Below are positions 50,037-59,407 of a stretch of DNA of 64,000 nucleotides, piece after piece. The stretch lies in the NCBI RefSeq assembly GCF_031127835.1, contig NZ_JARXHX010000007.1:1-64000 (forward strand), written 5' to 3'. Made by a program: the position numbers and the translations under genes. Under the pieces are notes generated by a model. The model saw nothing but the letters and a program-made list of their open reading frames with translations, was not told the DNA's origin and did no database searches. Each line of letters starts with the position of its first letter. Within the stretch, counting starts at the first letter, position 1. Origin of the DNA: Pelagicoccus sp. SDUM812002. GTDB taxonomy: Bacteria > Verrucomicrobiota > Verrucomicrobiia > Opitutales > Opitutaceae.

Positions 50037-51962
50037 ATGAAAATTTCGAAAAATACGGAAGTTAGGGGAGTCCTTAGTCGCAGGCGTTTTGGTCAGCTTT
50101 TGGCTGGTGTGCTGCTGCCGTCAATCGCGTCGGAACGCTCAATGGTGGCGTCCGAGGGTGGAAGCGAAACCTCGGAAGGATCGTGGGTAAATGTCAAAGC
50201 TTATGGAGTTAAAGGTGATGGCGTCGTCGACGATACATTTGCGTTAGTCCGTGCTGTAAAAGCCGCGAAAGGAAGGCCGGTTTTCTTCGAACCAGGGAAG
50301 TATTTAATCTCTTATTTACAGCTTTCAGGTGATCCGTCTGAACCTCATTTTATTGATTCTAACGCCTTAACTATTGTAGGGCGAGGTCAGGTTGAGATTA
50401 TTTCGAAGTCGTTTGTTGGAGAGAGGCCACCTAAATCGCTCGGAGTCAAGTATGGTTTCACGGCTTCTGCATTGTCCCTTCATGGTTTTACGCGAATATC
50501 GATTCAGGGATTAACCTTTATTGGGCCGCTTTTTAGGAATATAATCGAAGATGTAAAGCCGTTAGTCGAAGGTAGGGGGACTTATAATGCCTATAATACG
50601 CGAACGAAAGCGATAAGCGTAAACTTTTCGGAAAACGTCACAATACAGGACGTTTTAAGCCGCCAGCATTACGGTGGGATTTACCTTCGCGAGTGTTCGG
50701 ATAGCGTAGTGAAAAACGTCGAGCATCGCGAAAGTCGGCAGTCTTATCTCTTTCAGGACTGCGACAACCTAGTAGTCCGAAATGCAAAGTCATATCACGC
50801 TCGTTTTACTCTAGATAATGTCCCAAATGCATATGCTGATGGGAAAGTTTATGAAAGAAGTGGAACCGCACTGATATATACAATTGCACCGGAGGCTACC
50901 GGCGGAAAAACCGGCGTTAAGCGAGTTTCGGGATATGGATTTATCGTGGCTGGTTGCAGGAACTCGACCTTGGCCAACTGCTATTCGTACGCTGCAGGGA
51001 GCGATTGCTTTCGAGTTCAGAATGGTCCAACGGGTAGGCAGTCGGTAAGTGTTAGTTTTATCGATTGTGTTTCGGATACGGGAGCAAGGCATGGATTCAG
51101 TGTCTACGCTGGGAATTGTCTGAGAACCACATTCAAGAGGTGCGTGGTCACTGGTCTCGCCGACATCGATTTCTACAATGCTCAACCACCAACTACTCTA
51201 ACCGAAGCTCGGAATCCAGTGGTGAATGCCGATTCAATTCATTCATTTTGGGCGTTCAGATTAAACCGATCTATAAACACGGCTTTGTATCATCAGGGGA
51301 TCGATACAGTCTTCGAAGAATGCAGCGTGAAATCCAAAGATGACCTGAAAGTCAAAGATTTCTCCAAGCTGTCGCTTAGATTTATGAAAGCTCATGATGC
51401 TTACGGCCCGCAATGTTTGTATCAGGATCACGGTGCAACAAATGGAGTTGTTACGGGGTGCGTTTTTGCGGGGCAAGTCGAATCTAGGTCTGGGATGATT
51501 CAGTTTATGGGAGGAAGAAGCATTAAGTTCGAAGGGAATAGCGTGAGTACATCGACCGGACGTTCACGGGCTACCTCGACTGTATGTATTATCGGTTTGA
51601 GAAGCGACTATTCATCGTTAGAGCTAGTTTCAAATTCCTTGGAAGGCGGTATGTATTCCGTCTATATGGTAAACACATCAGGAACCTACTCGATTGAGGG
51701 GTTCGTCAGCTCAAATAACGTATTCTTGAATCCGGGAATTAGCGTATTTCGTGTAGTATTGGCGACGCATGTTTACAACCTAACCTCACTAGGTGATACG
51801 TTTCAAGGCCCAGCGTTGTGTTCGACGCTTTCAGGAGGAAAGCTTCAGGGTATTTTATTTAGAAATCCAACTTTGCGAGTTTCGAGTATTGGATTCAATA
51901 CCGCTGATGAATCCGAGATGATTCGGTTCAGGCATTCCGACGAAGGACAAGGATCTAAGTAG
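50037..51962 (+). CDS. Tat-exported right-handed beta-helix protein (pectate lyase superfamily type)
   Basis: The 641-residue protein starts with a twin-arginine signal (SRRRFGQLLAGVLLPSIA at ~14-31), so it should be exported folded. WVNVKAYGVKGDGVVDDTFALVRAV (key part VKAYGVKGDGVVDDT, ~54-68) is the N-terminal motif of pectate-lyase-superfamily/GH28-like helices. Repeated short strands with N/S/V ladders fill residues 110-600 (parallel beta-helix). I see no certain catalytic Asp triad. Relatives act on polysaccharides as lyases, hydrolases or epimerases. Its position inside the glycan locus suggests it trims, releases or modifies the polymer. It is transcribed opposite to its neighbours. Confidence 0.8.
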   Translation: MKISKNTEVRGVLSRRRFGQLLAGVLLPSIASERSMVASEGGSETSEGSWVNVKAYGVKGDGVVDDTFALVRAVKAAKGRPVFFEPGKYLISYLQLSGDPSEPHFIDSNALTIVGRGQVEIISKSFVGERPPKSLGVKYGFTASALSLHGFTRISIQGLTFIGPLFRNIIEDVKPLVEGRGTYNAYNTRTKAISVNFSENVTIQDVLSRQHYGGIYLRECSDSVVKNVEHRESRQSYLFQDCDNLVVRNAKSYHARFTLDNVPNAYADGKVYERSGTALIYTIAPEATGGKTGVKRVSGYGFIVAGCRNSTLANCYSYAAGSDCFRVQNGPTGRQSVSVSFIDCVSDTGARHGFSVYAGNCLRTTFKRCVVTGLADIDFYNAQPPTTLTEARNPVVNADSIHSFWAFRLNRSINTALYHQGIDTVFEECSVKSKDDLKVKDFSKLSLRFMKAHDAYGPQCLYQDHGATNGVVTGCVFAGQVESRSGMIQFMGGRSIKFEGNSVSTSTGRSRATSTVCIIGLRSDYSSLELVSNSLEGGMYSVYMVNTSGTYSIEGFVSSNNVFLNPGISVFRVVLATHVYNLTSLGDTFQGPALCSTLSGGKLQGILFRNPTLRVSSIGFNTADESEMIRFRHSDEGQGSK

Positions 51963-52165
51963 GTTGCGATTTTGTGTGCTGTTGTTTTCACGCCGCAGCT
52001 GCGTTCAACGCTCTACTTTGGTGTCGGTTCACGATTTAGGTAGACCTCGAATCCTCTCGCTCGTTTGTCGTAGAGCGGGATCGATCTTCTGGGGGGACTT
52101 TCATTTTCGCCGAATTGTAGGACCCGCTTCAGGAAATCTTCCTTATGGCGTTTTTATGGGAACGT

Positions 52166-53182
52166 TTATACCGTGGCGATTGGGGTGACCGGCGATCCAA
52201 CGGCACCAGTGAGGCGGAGTGGCGGGGCGGTCAGGAGGAAGCGTGACCGATTGTTGGTTTTTAGCCATTGGGCCAATTCTGCCAAGTACCATAGTTCCCC
52301 GAGGTGGATCCCTAGTTCGAACAGGCACCTTTTGTGTAAGGGTAGGCTCGTTCCACAACAATCATCCGTAAATGGTTTCCCAACTGCTTCCACGGCGAGA
52401 TTGTCCGAGGCGATGGCGGCAATTCCGCTTTCGGTGATCCAATCGAGTAGTTTCTCGTCTCTTCCGTCGAGGACGGCGCAGGAAGTTTTGAGCCTTGTCT
52501 CTGGGTGGCCGTTCATGCTGAGAATCATCTGGTCGAGTCCAGTCCAGAGGCAAAGGATATCCCCTTTTTCGACGGTGACATTACCTTCATCCATGACTCG
52601 CTTAAGATCGTCGTACCCGACCTCCTTTCGAGGCGTTTCTCCGAACACGGAAAACAAGTCAACCATGACGCCGCGACCTTGAACTCCGTGCTCCGCCATA
52701 TTTTCGATACCGAGAGACTGTGCCTTTGTGCCTTGAGGCGTGTCTGCAAGGAGAGCTTTCTCTGCAGGAAAGCCATTGTAATAAACAGGTTCGTCGACGC
52801 CGTCCCCGTTTGCATCAAATAAAGAGCCGCGGTGAGCTAGGCTATCCCACTGTGTAGAGTACTGTGTGTGGAGTAAAACGACATCATCCGCAGCAATGTC
52901 GGTCATTCTTGGATCAAATTTCTGCCAATTGTAATTATAGTATGGCTCTTCATTGCGAATAACGGGCCGTAGTTGCGGCGGGAATCTGACGGGACTGAGT
53001 AAGTTGCCCCCCGGGAGGTCCAGAGGTAGGCTTAGGCAAAAGGTTTTGCCGACTTTCACTTCGGCAACAGCCTGGAGGACTTTTCGGTGATCGATTAGGT
53101 TCAGCCGGCCTTTCTGGTCATTTTCTCCAAATTCGCCCCAGTTCGATCCTTTCGGGCGTTGTTTCCATCGTTTGTTTTTCAT
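52166..53182 (-). CDS. cyclase-family hydrolase (kynurenine formamidase-like)
   Basis: The start at ATG 53182 (MKNKRWKQRP) gives 338 residues. The frame is open 17 codons upstream. The metal-site motif of the PF04199 cyclase family is present in altered form, HTQYSTQWDSLAH (~108-120), followed by YNGFPAEKAL. DCCGTSLPLHKRCLFELGIHLGELW lies near 270-294 with conserved His and Glu. Relatives hydrolyse amides or cyclic esters. It is the last gene of the 11-gene leftward operon. Confidence 0.82.
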   Translation of the reverse strand: MKNKRWKQRPKGSNWGEFGENDQKGRLNLIDHRKVLQAVAEVKVGKTFCLSLPLDLPGGNLLSPVRFPPQLRPVIRNEEPYYNYNWQKFDPRMTDIAADDVVLLHTQYSTQWDSLAHRGSLFDANGDGVDEPVYYNGFPAEKALLADTPQGTKAQSLGIENMAEHGVQGRGVMVDLFSVFGETPRKEVGYDDLKRVMDEGNVTVEKGDILCLWTGLDQMILSMNGHPETRLKTSCAVLDGRDEKLLDWITESGIAAIASDNLAVEAVGKPFTDDCCGTSLPLHKRCLFELGIHLGELWYLAELAQWLKTNNRSRFLLTAPPLRLTGAVGSPVTPIATV

Positions 53183-53242
53183 AGTCTCACTCAAGAGAGT
53201 AGTTTTTGCTATCGGATTTAGGCGTTGGCTCAATAGCTATCG

Positions 53243-54580
53243 TTACTTGGTTTTCGCCAGCACGGAGTCTATCATATCTCTTGCACTACCTAGATAGTTT
53301 GAAGGGTCGAGAAGCTGGTCCAGTTCGGAAACACTTATATGGGTCATGATCGCTTCATCGTTGATGAGAGCGTCTCGCAGTGAAATCCCCTCGTCATTGG
53401 CCCTGCCTGCTGCTTCGTAAACTAGCTCGTGGGCTTGACCTCTTCCAATCTTTGGGGCCAGGCCCATCATGACCGCCTCTGACATGAGAAGCCCGCCTCC
53501 AAGGGTTAAATTCCTCATCATTGAGGATTCGTTGACTTGGAGCCCTTCCAGCAGACGTTTGGAATGCATAAAACTCCCGGAAGCGAGGACGAATGCCTCT
53601 GGAATAACGATCCATTCAAGAGGTTGAGTTGCCACGGCCCGCTCGTGATCTTGGATCATCGCTGTCAGCATAGAGCTTGTTGATTCTTTGATGCGATTGC
53701 CAATAGCTATAATAATTGGGCTGCAAACCGGATTGCGCTTCTGGGGCATGGTGCTGCTTCCTCCGCGTCCGGGGGAAAATGGTTCCCGTAGTTCATCAAT
53801 TTCGGTGCGCATCAGTGAGGCTACTTCGGTCGCGATCTTGGAGAGGGTAGAGCAGGTTAGAGATAGCCAGAAAATGAGTTCGGCCCAGCTATCGCGTGCT
53901 GTGTGCCAAGTTATGGAAGGTGTTTCTAACCCTAGTTCGCGGGCAAGCCTTTCGAGTACGCGTACGCCGTCCGCGCCGAGGGTGGAGAGAGTTCCAACTG
54001 CTCCGCCGAAGCTGCAAGTCAAAGCTCGTTGACGGACCTGTTGAAGTCGCTGGCGGTGGCGCAGCATTTCGTCCAGCCAGACTGCTGCCTTGTAGCCGAA
54101 GGTTACAGGTGCGGCATGTTGCTGAAACGTGCGACCGACCATGACGGTGTCACGGTGGACTTTAGCGAGGCTGGAAAGCGCGCAGATAATTGCGTTTAGA
54201 TCCACTTCCAACAAACTAAGAGCTTCCTTCATTTGAAGGACCAAGCCGGTATCGATAATGTCCTGGGTCGTCGCCCCCCAGTGAACGTACTTTGCGGATT
54301 CCGGTTCGCAGGCCGAAGCGATTTGCTTGACTAGAGGTAGTATGGGGAAGCCAACTCTCTCGTAGTGTTCCTTCATTGAGGGAACATCTAGATTATCTAT
54401 TCGTGCAGCTTGGGAGATGTTTTCGGCTGCTTCTGTAGGTATCAATCCTAACGAGGCCTCTGCTTTCGAGAGGGCGATTTCAGTTTCCAACCAAGAGCGA
54501 AAACGACTCTCGTCGGAAAAAACTGAACGCATTAGTGGCGTACTAAATGTATCGCAAAAGTAAGAGGAGTTTAGTAGCAT
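53243..54580 (-). CDS. fumarase/adenylosuccinate lyase superfamily enzyme (3-carboxymuconate cycloisomerase-like)
   Basis: The 445-residue enzyme catalyses anti-elimination or its reverse on a carboxylated substrate. Motifs: KYVHWGATTQDIIDTGLVLQM (~96-116), TFQQHAAPVTFGYKAAVWLDE (~148-168) and the superfamily signature GRGGSSTMPQKRNPV (~267-281) with the catalytic Ser loop. Overall it looks most like PcaB-type cycloisomerases, but no protocatechuate genes are present, so a pathway-specific lyase (for example release of fumarate from an aspartate adduct) is as likely. It lies between ATP-grasp and cyclase genes in the operon. Confidence 0.83.
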   Translation of the reverse strand: MLLNSSYFCDTFSTPLMRSVFSDESRFRSWLETEIALSKAEASLGLIPTEAAENISQAARIDNLDVPSMKEHYERVGFPILPLVKQIASACEPESAKYVHWGATTQDIIDTGLVLQMKEALSLLEVDLNAIICALSSLAKVHRDTVMVGRTFQQHAAPVTFGYKAAVWLDEMLRHRQRLQQVRQRALTCSFGGAVGTLSTLGADGVRVLERLARELGLETPSITWHTARDSWAELIFWLSLTCSTLSKIATEVASLMRTEIDELREPFSPGRGGSSTMPQKRNPVCSPIIIAIGNRIKESTSSMLTAMIQDHERAVATQPLEWIVIPEAFVLASGSFMHSKRLLEGLQVNESSMMRNLTLGGGLLMSEAVMMGLAPKIGRGQAHELVYEAAGRANDEGISLRDALINDEAIMTHISVSELDQLLDPSNYLGSARDMIDSVLAKTK

Positions 54581-54631
54581 TGTTAAAGTGTGTATTTTTC
54601 TAGCGTGCGGTCTCTCTGGGCTGCCTCGGAT

Positions 54632-55879
54632 CTAAGTAGGTTCGTGGGGGTATAAATCTTTTCTTAGTTGCGGGTTTCCTTCGTTGTCGATCACCTCGAC
54701 GCAGTTTAATGCTTTATTGATCTTTCGCTTTACTTCTTCTCTATCTCGGGCGCTGACAATGATGCTTCCTACTCTGTTGTTGCTAGTAAGTTCGAGCCCT
54801 ACGTGCATTCCTTTTGTTTTGTACTGGTGAACGTGGTCGATTGTCCCGTCCTTTGTGGCGGATTCATCTATGTCGATGTGGTGGAAATCACATTCGTGAG
54901 AATAGAGAAATGTTTCTGCAAAGATAAAATCTGAAGGGGAAGGCAATATGTCGACAGTTTCGTGCAGGAATGAGCGAATTGATAGGTCGATTATATCGAC
55001 TCCTGTTGCCAATTCGATCACTTTGAAACTTTCCCCGCCCCCAAATCTTGCAGCGAATTCTATGACGCTTATCCCGTCCTTGCCCGCAATCGCTTGAATC
55101 ATTAGTGGACTATCTCTGATTTCTAGGGACGTTGCTATCCTTCCTGCGATTTCAATACTTTCTTTAATCTCCTCCTCTGATAACTCGGCTGGCCAAAAAC
55201 ATCCGTAAATCTGTTGTGCTGCGGTCGCTGTTGACGGAATCTTTCTTCGCTCTTTAGTTATGAGTAGTTTAGGAATTCCGTTATTTATATAGAAGTCCAT
55301 CCCGACTTCTCTGCCTTCGATGAATTCCTCCACTATCGCTTCTCTTGATCTGCTTAATCTGATTGCGCTTTTGATGGCTTCACTGATCTGATCTTGTTTC
55401 TCTATTCTTTTGACTCCTTTAGAGCTGTTGCTATCGGAGGGTTTTACGATTAGGGGGTAATTGAGCGTAAGGCAATCAGTCTGACTGGGGTTTCGGATGG
55501 CTATAAAATCCGATGAAGGGATGTTATTGCTTCTCATGAACTCTTTCATGAGCAACTTGTTTGTGACGATATTCCCTTTCTCCGTGTTATACGGATGAGG
55601 AAGGTTTAGTGTCTCTGCCACTGAGCAAGCTATCAGGTTTGCCTGGTCGATGCATGAACTGATCACCAAAGCAGCGTTTTCGGCTATTGCTATTTCTAGA
55701 ACTTTCTCTCGGTCGAGAGTGCTCGCTTGAATATGTTTGTCTGCGTGCGGAGCAGCGCAAGGTACTGAATAGTAGTCAATGAGGACCGTCTCGAATCCGC
55801 GAATAGACAGGTTCTTGAGTAGCTTTATGTGGGGGTACGTGCCGCCGAGGACAATGGCTGTTGGCTTGCTTTTATCCAT
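54632..55879 (-). CDS. ATP-grasp ligase
   Basis: The start at ATG 55879 (MDKSKPTAIVLGG) overlaps the upstream decarboxylase stop by 8 bases. The frame is open 7 codons further. The product is 415 residues. It has an N-terminal Rossmann-like domain, then the ATP-grasp fold: NKLLMKEFMRSNNIPSSDF (~124-142), LIVKPSDSNSSKGVKRI with the ATP-binding loop (~157-173), VEEFIEGREVGMDFYI (~198-213) and IEFAARFGGGESFK near 278-291. Such enzymes join a carboxylate to an amine, thiol or carboxylate via an acyl phosphate. An amide bond formed here could be the bond attacked or remodelled by the neighbouring lyase and cyclase-family hydrolase (inference). Confidence 0.85.
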   Translation of the reverse strand: MDKSKPTAIVLGGTYPHIKLLKNLSIRGFETVLIDYYSVPCAAPHADKHIQASTLDREKVLEIAIAENAALVISSCIDQANLIACSVAETLNLPHPYNTEKGNIVTNKLLMKEFMRSNNIPSSDFIAIRNPSQTDCLTLNYPLIVKPSDSNSSKGVKRIEKQDQISEAIKSAIRLSRSREAIVEEFIEGREVGMDFYINNGIPKLLITKERRKIPSTATAAQQIYGCFWPAELSEEEIKESIEIAGRIATSLEIRDSPLMIQAIAGKDGISVIEFAARFGGGESFKVIELATGVDIIDLSIRSFLHETVDILPSPSDFIFAETFLYSHECDFHHIDIDESATKDGTIDHVHQYKTKGMHVGLELTSNNRVGSIIVSARDREEVKRKINKALNCVEVIDNEGNPQLRKDLYPHEPT

Positions 55880-57026
55880 CAAGTTTAGGTGCGTTTGCAA
55901 GGTGATTCATAATCCGTTGTTTCTGATCTTTGGGTATTATTTTCAGAATAGGCATGGTGGTGCGCATGCCCTTTTGGATTCGGACTTCAATGAACGATGG
56001 GCGATGCGAATTCTGCATTTGTCGAAGTGCTTGCCCCAGTTCTTCAGCGGATTCTACAAAGGAATCTAGGCTTCTGTATCCGGAAGCCGCAGCGATTGCT
56101 GTGAGGTTCGCCATGTGACCGACTGTAGGCTGCCCGCCGACTGATTCGTGAACGCCGTTATTTAGAACGACGTGTATTAGGTTTGGAAGTGAAAGGTTAG
56201 AAGAAATGGGTAGTGAGCCAAGGTGCATGATTGCAGCGCCATCTCCGTCGAGGCAGATTACTTGTCTTTTAGGTTCAGCAGTAGCCAGGCCGGTCGCAAT
56301 AGAGAGTGAGTGTCCCATTGCTCCAACGTTCAGAAAATCAGCATCATGTGATTGGCCGAGATCCTCCCGGATAGCGTAGAGCTCTCGAGTTATCCGTCCG
56401 GTGGATGCTACGAATATAGCATCGTGAGTTGCGTTTTGTACAATTGTCCGAATCGCATTCTCCCTGCTGAGTTGGTATTTCTGTGTGGAAGCTTCGAAGC
56501 CTGATTTTTCCTTCTTTGCGAGTACGCCTTTACTTACTAGCAAGGCGGTGGGTTTCTGGTTTTTTCGGGCTGTTCTGACGGCCCAACTTGCCATTTCTGC
56601 ACATTTACTATTGTTCGATTCAAGCGTTTGGTATGGTATTTCGAGCGCGTCAAGCAGAAGGGGACTGAGCTCACCTTGGCGTTGGTGTTGTGGCCAGTCT
56701 CCTGAACCTGGTTTTCCGCGCCAACCGATGAGTAGGACCATAGGTATGGAGTAAACGGTCGGGTTGGTGAGAGAGATAAGTGGATTGACTGCGTTGCCCA
56801 TCCCCGAGTTCTGCATATAGACAAGGGGAATGGTCCCGGTAGCAAGGTGACGTCCTGCGGCGATGGCGATGGCGTTGCCTTCGTTTGCCGCTATGACGTG
56901 GGAATTGTTTGGCCAATGCGTATCTAGTCCGAGGCAGAAGTCATTGAGGAGTGTGTCCGGAACACCGGTGACGAAATCGACACCTTCAGTTTTGAGAAGT
57001 TTATAGAATGCAGATAGGTCAATCAC
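55872..57026 (-). CDS. phosphonopyruvate decarboxylase-like TPP enzyme
   Basis: Ppd converts 3-phosphonopyruvate to phosphonoacetaldehyde with thiamine diphosphate. The 384-residue chain carries both the pyrimidine domain (GVPDTLLNDFCLGL, AANEGNAIAIAAGRHLATG with the catalytic Glu at ~48) and the pyrophosphate domain (CLDGDGAAIMHLGSL, GDG loop ~253; NNGVHESVGGQPTVG, ~289-303). The GWRGKPGSGDWPQHQRQGE and NNGVHESVGGQPT motifs are specific to Ppd rather than to sulfopyruvate or acetolactate enzymes. It overlaps PrpD (8 bases) and the ATP-grasp gene (8 bases). PEP mutase, its usual partner, is not in the window. Confidence 0.88.
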   Translation of the reverse strand: MIDLSAFYKLLKTEGVDFVTGVPDTLLNDFCLGLDTHWPNNSHVIAANEGNAIAIAAGRHLATGTIPLVYMQNSGMGNAVNPLISLTNPTVYSIPMVLLIGWRGKPGSGDWPQHQRQGELSPLLLDALEIPYQTLESNNSKCAEMASWAVRTARKNQKPTALLVSKGVLAKKEKSGFEASTQKYQLSRENAIRTIVQNATHDAIFVASTGRITRELYAIREDLGQSHDADFLNVGAMGHSLSIATGLATAEPKRQVICLDGDGAAIMHLGSLPISSNLSLPNLIHVVLNNGVHESVGGQPTVGHMANLTAIAAASGYRSLDSFVESAEELGQALRQMQNSHRPSFIEVRIQKGMRTTMPILKIIPKDQKQRIMNHLANAPKLDG

Positions 57027-58407
57027 GATGTTTTGGACTAGAGTAGGGTGGGATTTGGATTCTCAAAAAGAAACTTTCCAGAGAGTCTGGGAGATTAAGT
57101 ACTGTATCAATAAGGGTGTTCGCCTGTTTTAGTGATATACCCCCAGAAGCGGATAAGGTAATAAATTTATCTTTCAATTCACTGTCTGACATAGGGTTTT
57201 CCGGTTCACCTTTTGGGAACACACTGGATGCTCGGATAACTTTTCCGCACGTATAGTGTATCTCTACAAGTGCTGCGCGCTTTTCTGGAACTTGGGCAGT
57301 TAATTCGGGATCCTCGATGATCGAGACTTTCTCTGCCAGACTGCAAGTAAAGGGGTCGCGAATGGCGTTTTCTGTGAAATCGCCAATGTTGGCTCCTCTC
57401 CTGACGAGGGAAATCGCAACCGATAACGGGATACTCATTTTTGCAGAGGAAATGCTACTTGCTCTGCGATGATCGTGACGACCGGCTAAGCCACCATAAG
57501 TGATGACTTTTATCTCTTTGATGTTCTGTAAGTTGAATGCGGGATTGTCGCCCACCGATATGCATGCTTCAATGGCGGGGTGGGCATGTCGACAGGCGGC
57601 GTACGGCTTAACGTATATTTTCAGAATCCAGAGCCCTGCGTCGCAGTCGTTTAGAATTCGCGAAGAGTCGCAACGATCGCTACACATGCTCAGAAATCCA
57701 TTTGTACCTGAAAGCGAGTCTAGAGGGCCCGGAAAGCCTGCCTTCGCTACCATGAAGGACTGGACAGCGCTAGCTGCCGCATGAGCGGTGTTGAATGGCT
57801 TCAACTCTGAATCTCCGCCGATTACTTTGAGGGTTCCTGAGGCAGTCACGGCCGCAGCGGCTAGCGCGTGCTCTGTCTTTTCAAAGTCTAGACCTAGCAT
57901 GGTAGCCAATCCGACAGCTGCACCGATAGAACCGCACGTTGCAGTTGGGTGATAGCCGCGTTGGTAGTGCGACGGTTGGATGGAGGTGGAGATGCGTAGG
58001 GTGGTTTCATAGCCTGCTACAATACCTAGGAGCAGGTCTGCTCGTCGGACTCGAAATTGTTCGGCGGCGGGTAGTAACGCAGAGAGGATTGGCGATCCGG
58101 GATGTACCATACCGAACCGCGCACCGTCGTCCATTTCCGCTACGTGAGAAGAGAGTCCGTTCACGAATGAGGCCATTAGCAACGAAACTTTTCGCGGGAA
58201 TCCGATCGCCGTTGCTTTTCCGGCGGGCGGGCCATCCATTTCGAGCAGACTGCAGGCCTTCTTTTCCAACATACGTGCTCCGGCATAGGCAGCTCCGAGA
58301 TAGTCTAGAAGGCAGCGCTTAGCTTGGTGCTCAACTTCAGGCGTCAACCCGGTTGTTCGTATTTGCGCTATGCGTTCGACGAGGGATTTTGACAGGTTTG
58401 TCGGCAT
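57019..58407 (-). CDS. MmgE/PrpD family protein (2-methylcitrate dehydratase-like)
   Basis: I take ATG 58407 (MPTNLSKSLVERIAQ), giving 462 residues, normal for the family. The open frame upstream (75 codons, Arg/Ser-rich) overlaps the aldo/keto reductase gene and is spurious. Family features: RCLLDYLGAAYAGA (~33-46), SFVNGLSSHVAEMDDG (~79-94), GYHPTATCGSIGAAVGLATMLGL (key part HPTATCGSIGAA, ~155-166), and a late YAACRHAHPAIEA. Relatives dehydrate or isomerise tricarboxylates such as 2-methylcitrate and cis-aconitate. Next to a Ppd and a citrate-lyase-like protein it may process a tricarboxylate or phosphonate analogue. No propionate genes are nearby. Confidence 0.87.
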   Translation of the reverse strand: MPTNLSKSLVERIAQIRTTGLTPEVEHQAKRCLLDYLGAAYAGARMLEKKACSLLEMDGPPAGKATAIGFPRKVSLLMASFVNGLSSHVAEMDDGARFGMVHPGSPILSALLPAAEQFRVRRADLLLGIVAGYETTLRISTSIQPSHYQRGYHPTATCGSIGAAVGLATMLGLDFEKTEHALAAAAVTASGTLKVIGGDSELKPFNTAHAAASAVQSFMVAKAGFPGPLDSLSGTNGFLSMCSDRCDSSRILNDCDAGLWILKIYVKPYAACRHAHPAIEACISVGDNPAFNLQNIKEIKVITYGGLAGRHDHRRASSISSAKMSIPLSVAISLVRRGANIGDFTENAIRDPFTCSLAEKVSIIEDPELTAQVPEKRAALVEIHYTCGKVIRASSVFPKGEPENPMSDSELKDKFITLSASGGISLKQANTLIDTVLNLPDSLESFFLRIQIPPYSSPKHRD

Positions 58408-58433
58408 CTTATGAAGACTAGTAAGCGAATGTC

Positions 58434-59378
58434 TTAAACTGAGGTGCGAAAGTAGTCCGGACACTCGGATTTCGCAGCACACCAAGCTTGGTCGTATGCC
58501 TTTGCGATAGTTTCTGGAAGAGGACCTTGAACGAGGATTCCGAGGTTTTGCTCCAGCTGGCATGCGTTTGAAGCTCCAATGATCAGTCCGTCTCCTAGGT
58601 CGCTGTCGAGACTCGAATGGAACGCAAGCCACCGGTACGCGCTTTCGACTAGCGAAATACCCAGTGTGTTGCAGGTGTCGTTGAGAATTGAGAGAGCGTC
58701 GAAGAAAGGTTTCTTCCAGTACCGACTGCGGTAGTTGGGTCTGTGTGTAAACCGTCCTGATATTGGTTCCTTCGAGAAGTCTTGATACTTTCCCGCAAGA
58801 ATACCGCCCGCTAGCGGGTTGTAAGCGTAAAATCGTATGCCGAGGTGGCGTAGTGCGGGGATTAGCTCTCGCTCAACCGCTCTGCTCAAACCGTTATAAA
58901 GCCCTTGGTAGATCTCAGGCACAGGCCAGCCGCTTTTGTGGCAAAGATGCCAAATGTTTACTACTTCCCAAGCTGAAAAATTGCTCAGTCCGAATCGCTT
59001 GAATTTGCCCTCCCGGTAGAGTTCTGCACAAACCTCTAGCGTCTCGTTGATCGGGGTACTGGGATCGGGAAAATGGAGGTAAAGTATGTCTACCGAGTCC
59101 CGCTTCACGCGCTCGAGTGATTCATTGAGTTGCGAAGTTATAGCGTCACGGTCAAGTCTTCCCGTTACGCGGGGATTAACTTTGGTGGCTACCTGAGCGG
59201 AATCAATTAGAGATTCGGTTAGAATGTTCCCCAGGAAGCGTTCGCTGTCGCCTCCGTTGTAGACATATGCAGCGTCGATTTCCGTGTTCCCATGGTCAAG
59301 AAAGCGGCTAACCATCATGCGGCTAGTTTCCAGGTCAACCTGGGGGCCGAAGGTCATTGTACCGAGAATTAATCTCAT
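58434..59378 (-). CDS. aldo/keto reductase
   Basis: The 314-residue (beta/alpha)8 NADPH enzyme reduces aldehydes or ketones. LILGTMTFG at the start and the catalytic residues fit: DAAYVYNGGDSERFLG with Asp and Tyr (~36-51), ATKVNP with Lys (~64-69) and LYLHFPDPSTPINETL with His (~100-115). FGLSNFSAWEVVNI and the YNPLAGGILAGKYQ strand follow, resembling AKR7/aflatoxin aldehyde reductases. In this operon it could reduce an aldehyde such as phosphonoacetaldehyde (inference). It is spaced 29 and 26 bases from its neighbours. Confidence 0.88.
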   Translation of the reverse strand: MRLILGTMTFGPQVDLETSRMMVSRFLDHGNTEIDAAYVYNGGDSERFLGNILTESLIDSAQVATKVNPRVTGRLDRDAITSQLNESLERVKRDSVDILYLHFPDPSTPINETLEVCAELYREGKFKRFGLSNFSAWEVVNIWHLCHKSGWPVPEIYQGLYNGLSRAVERELIPALRHLGIRFYAYNPLAGGILAGKYQDFSKEPISGRFTHRPNYRSRYWKKPFFDALSILNDTCNTLGISLVESAYRWLAFHSSLDSDLGDGLIIGASNACQLEQNLGILVQGPLPETIAKAYDQAWCAAKSECPDYFRTSV

Positions 59379-59407
59379 TGTTGTCCTTTTACTCTGTCGA
59401 TTTTAGA

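Noticed and set aside
53243..54580. Assignment as purB (adenylosuccinate lyase)
   Set aside because: Motifs fit the superfamily, but the closest look is to carboxymuconate cycloisomerases and the context is a glycan operon, so I give no gene symbol.
57019..58632. 537-codon version of the PrpD gene
   Set aside because: The extra N-terminal 75 codons overlap the upstream aldo/keto reductase gene and are low-complexity. The family start is at 58407.
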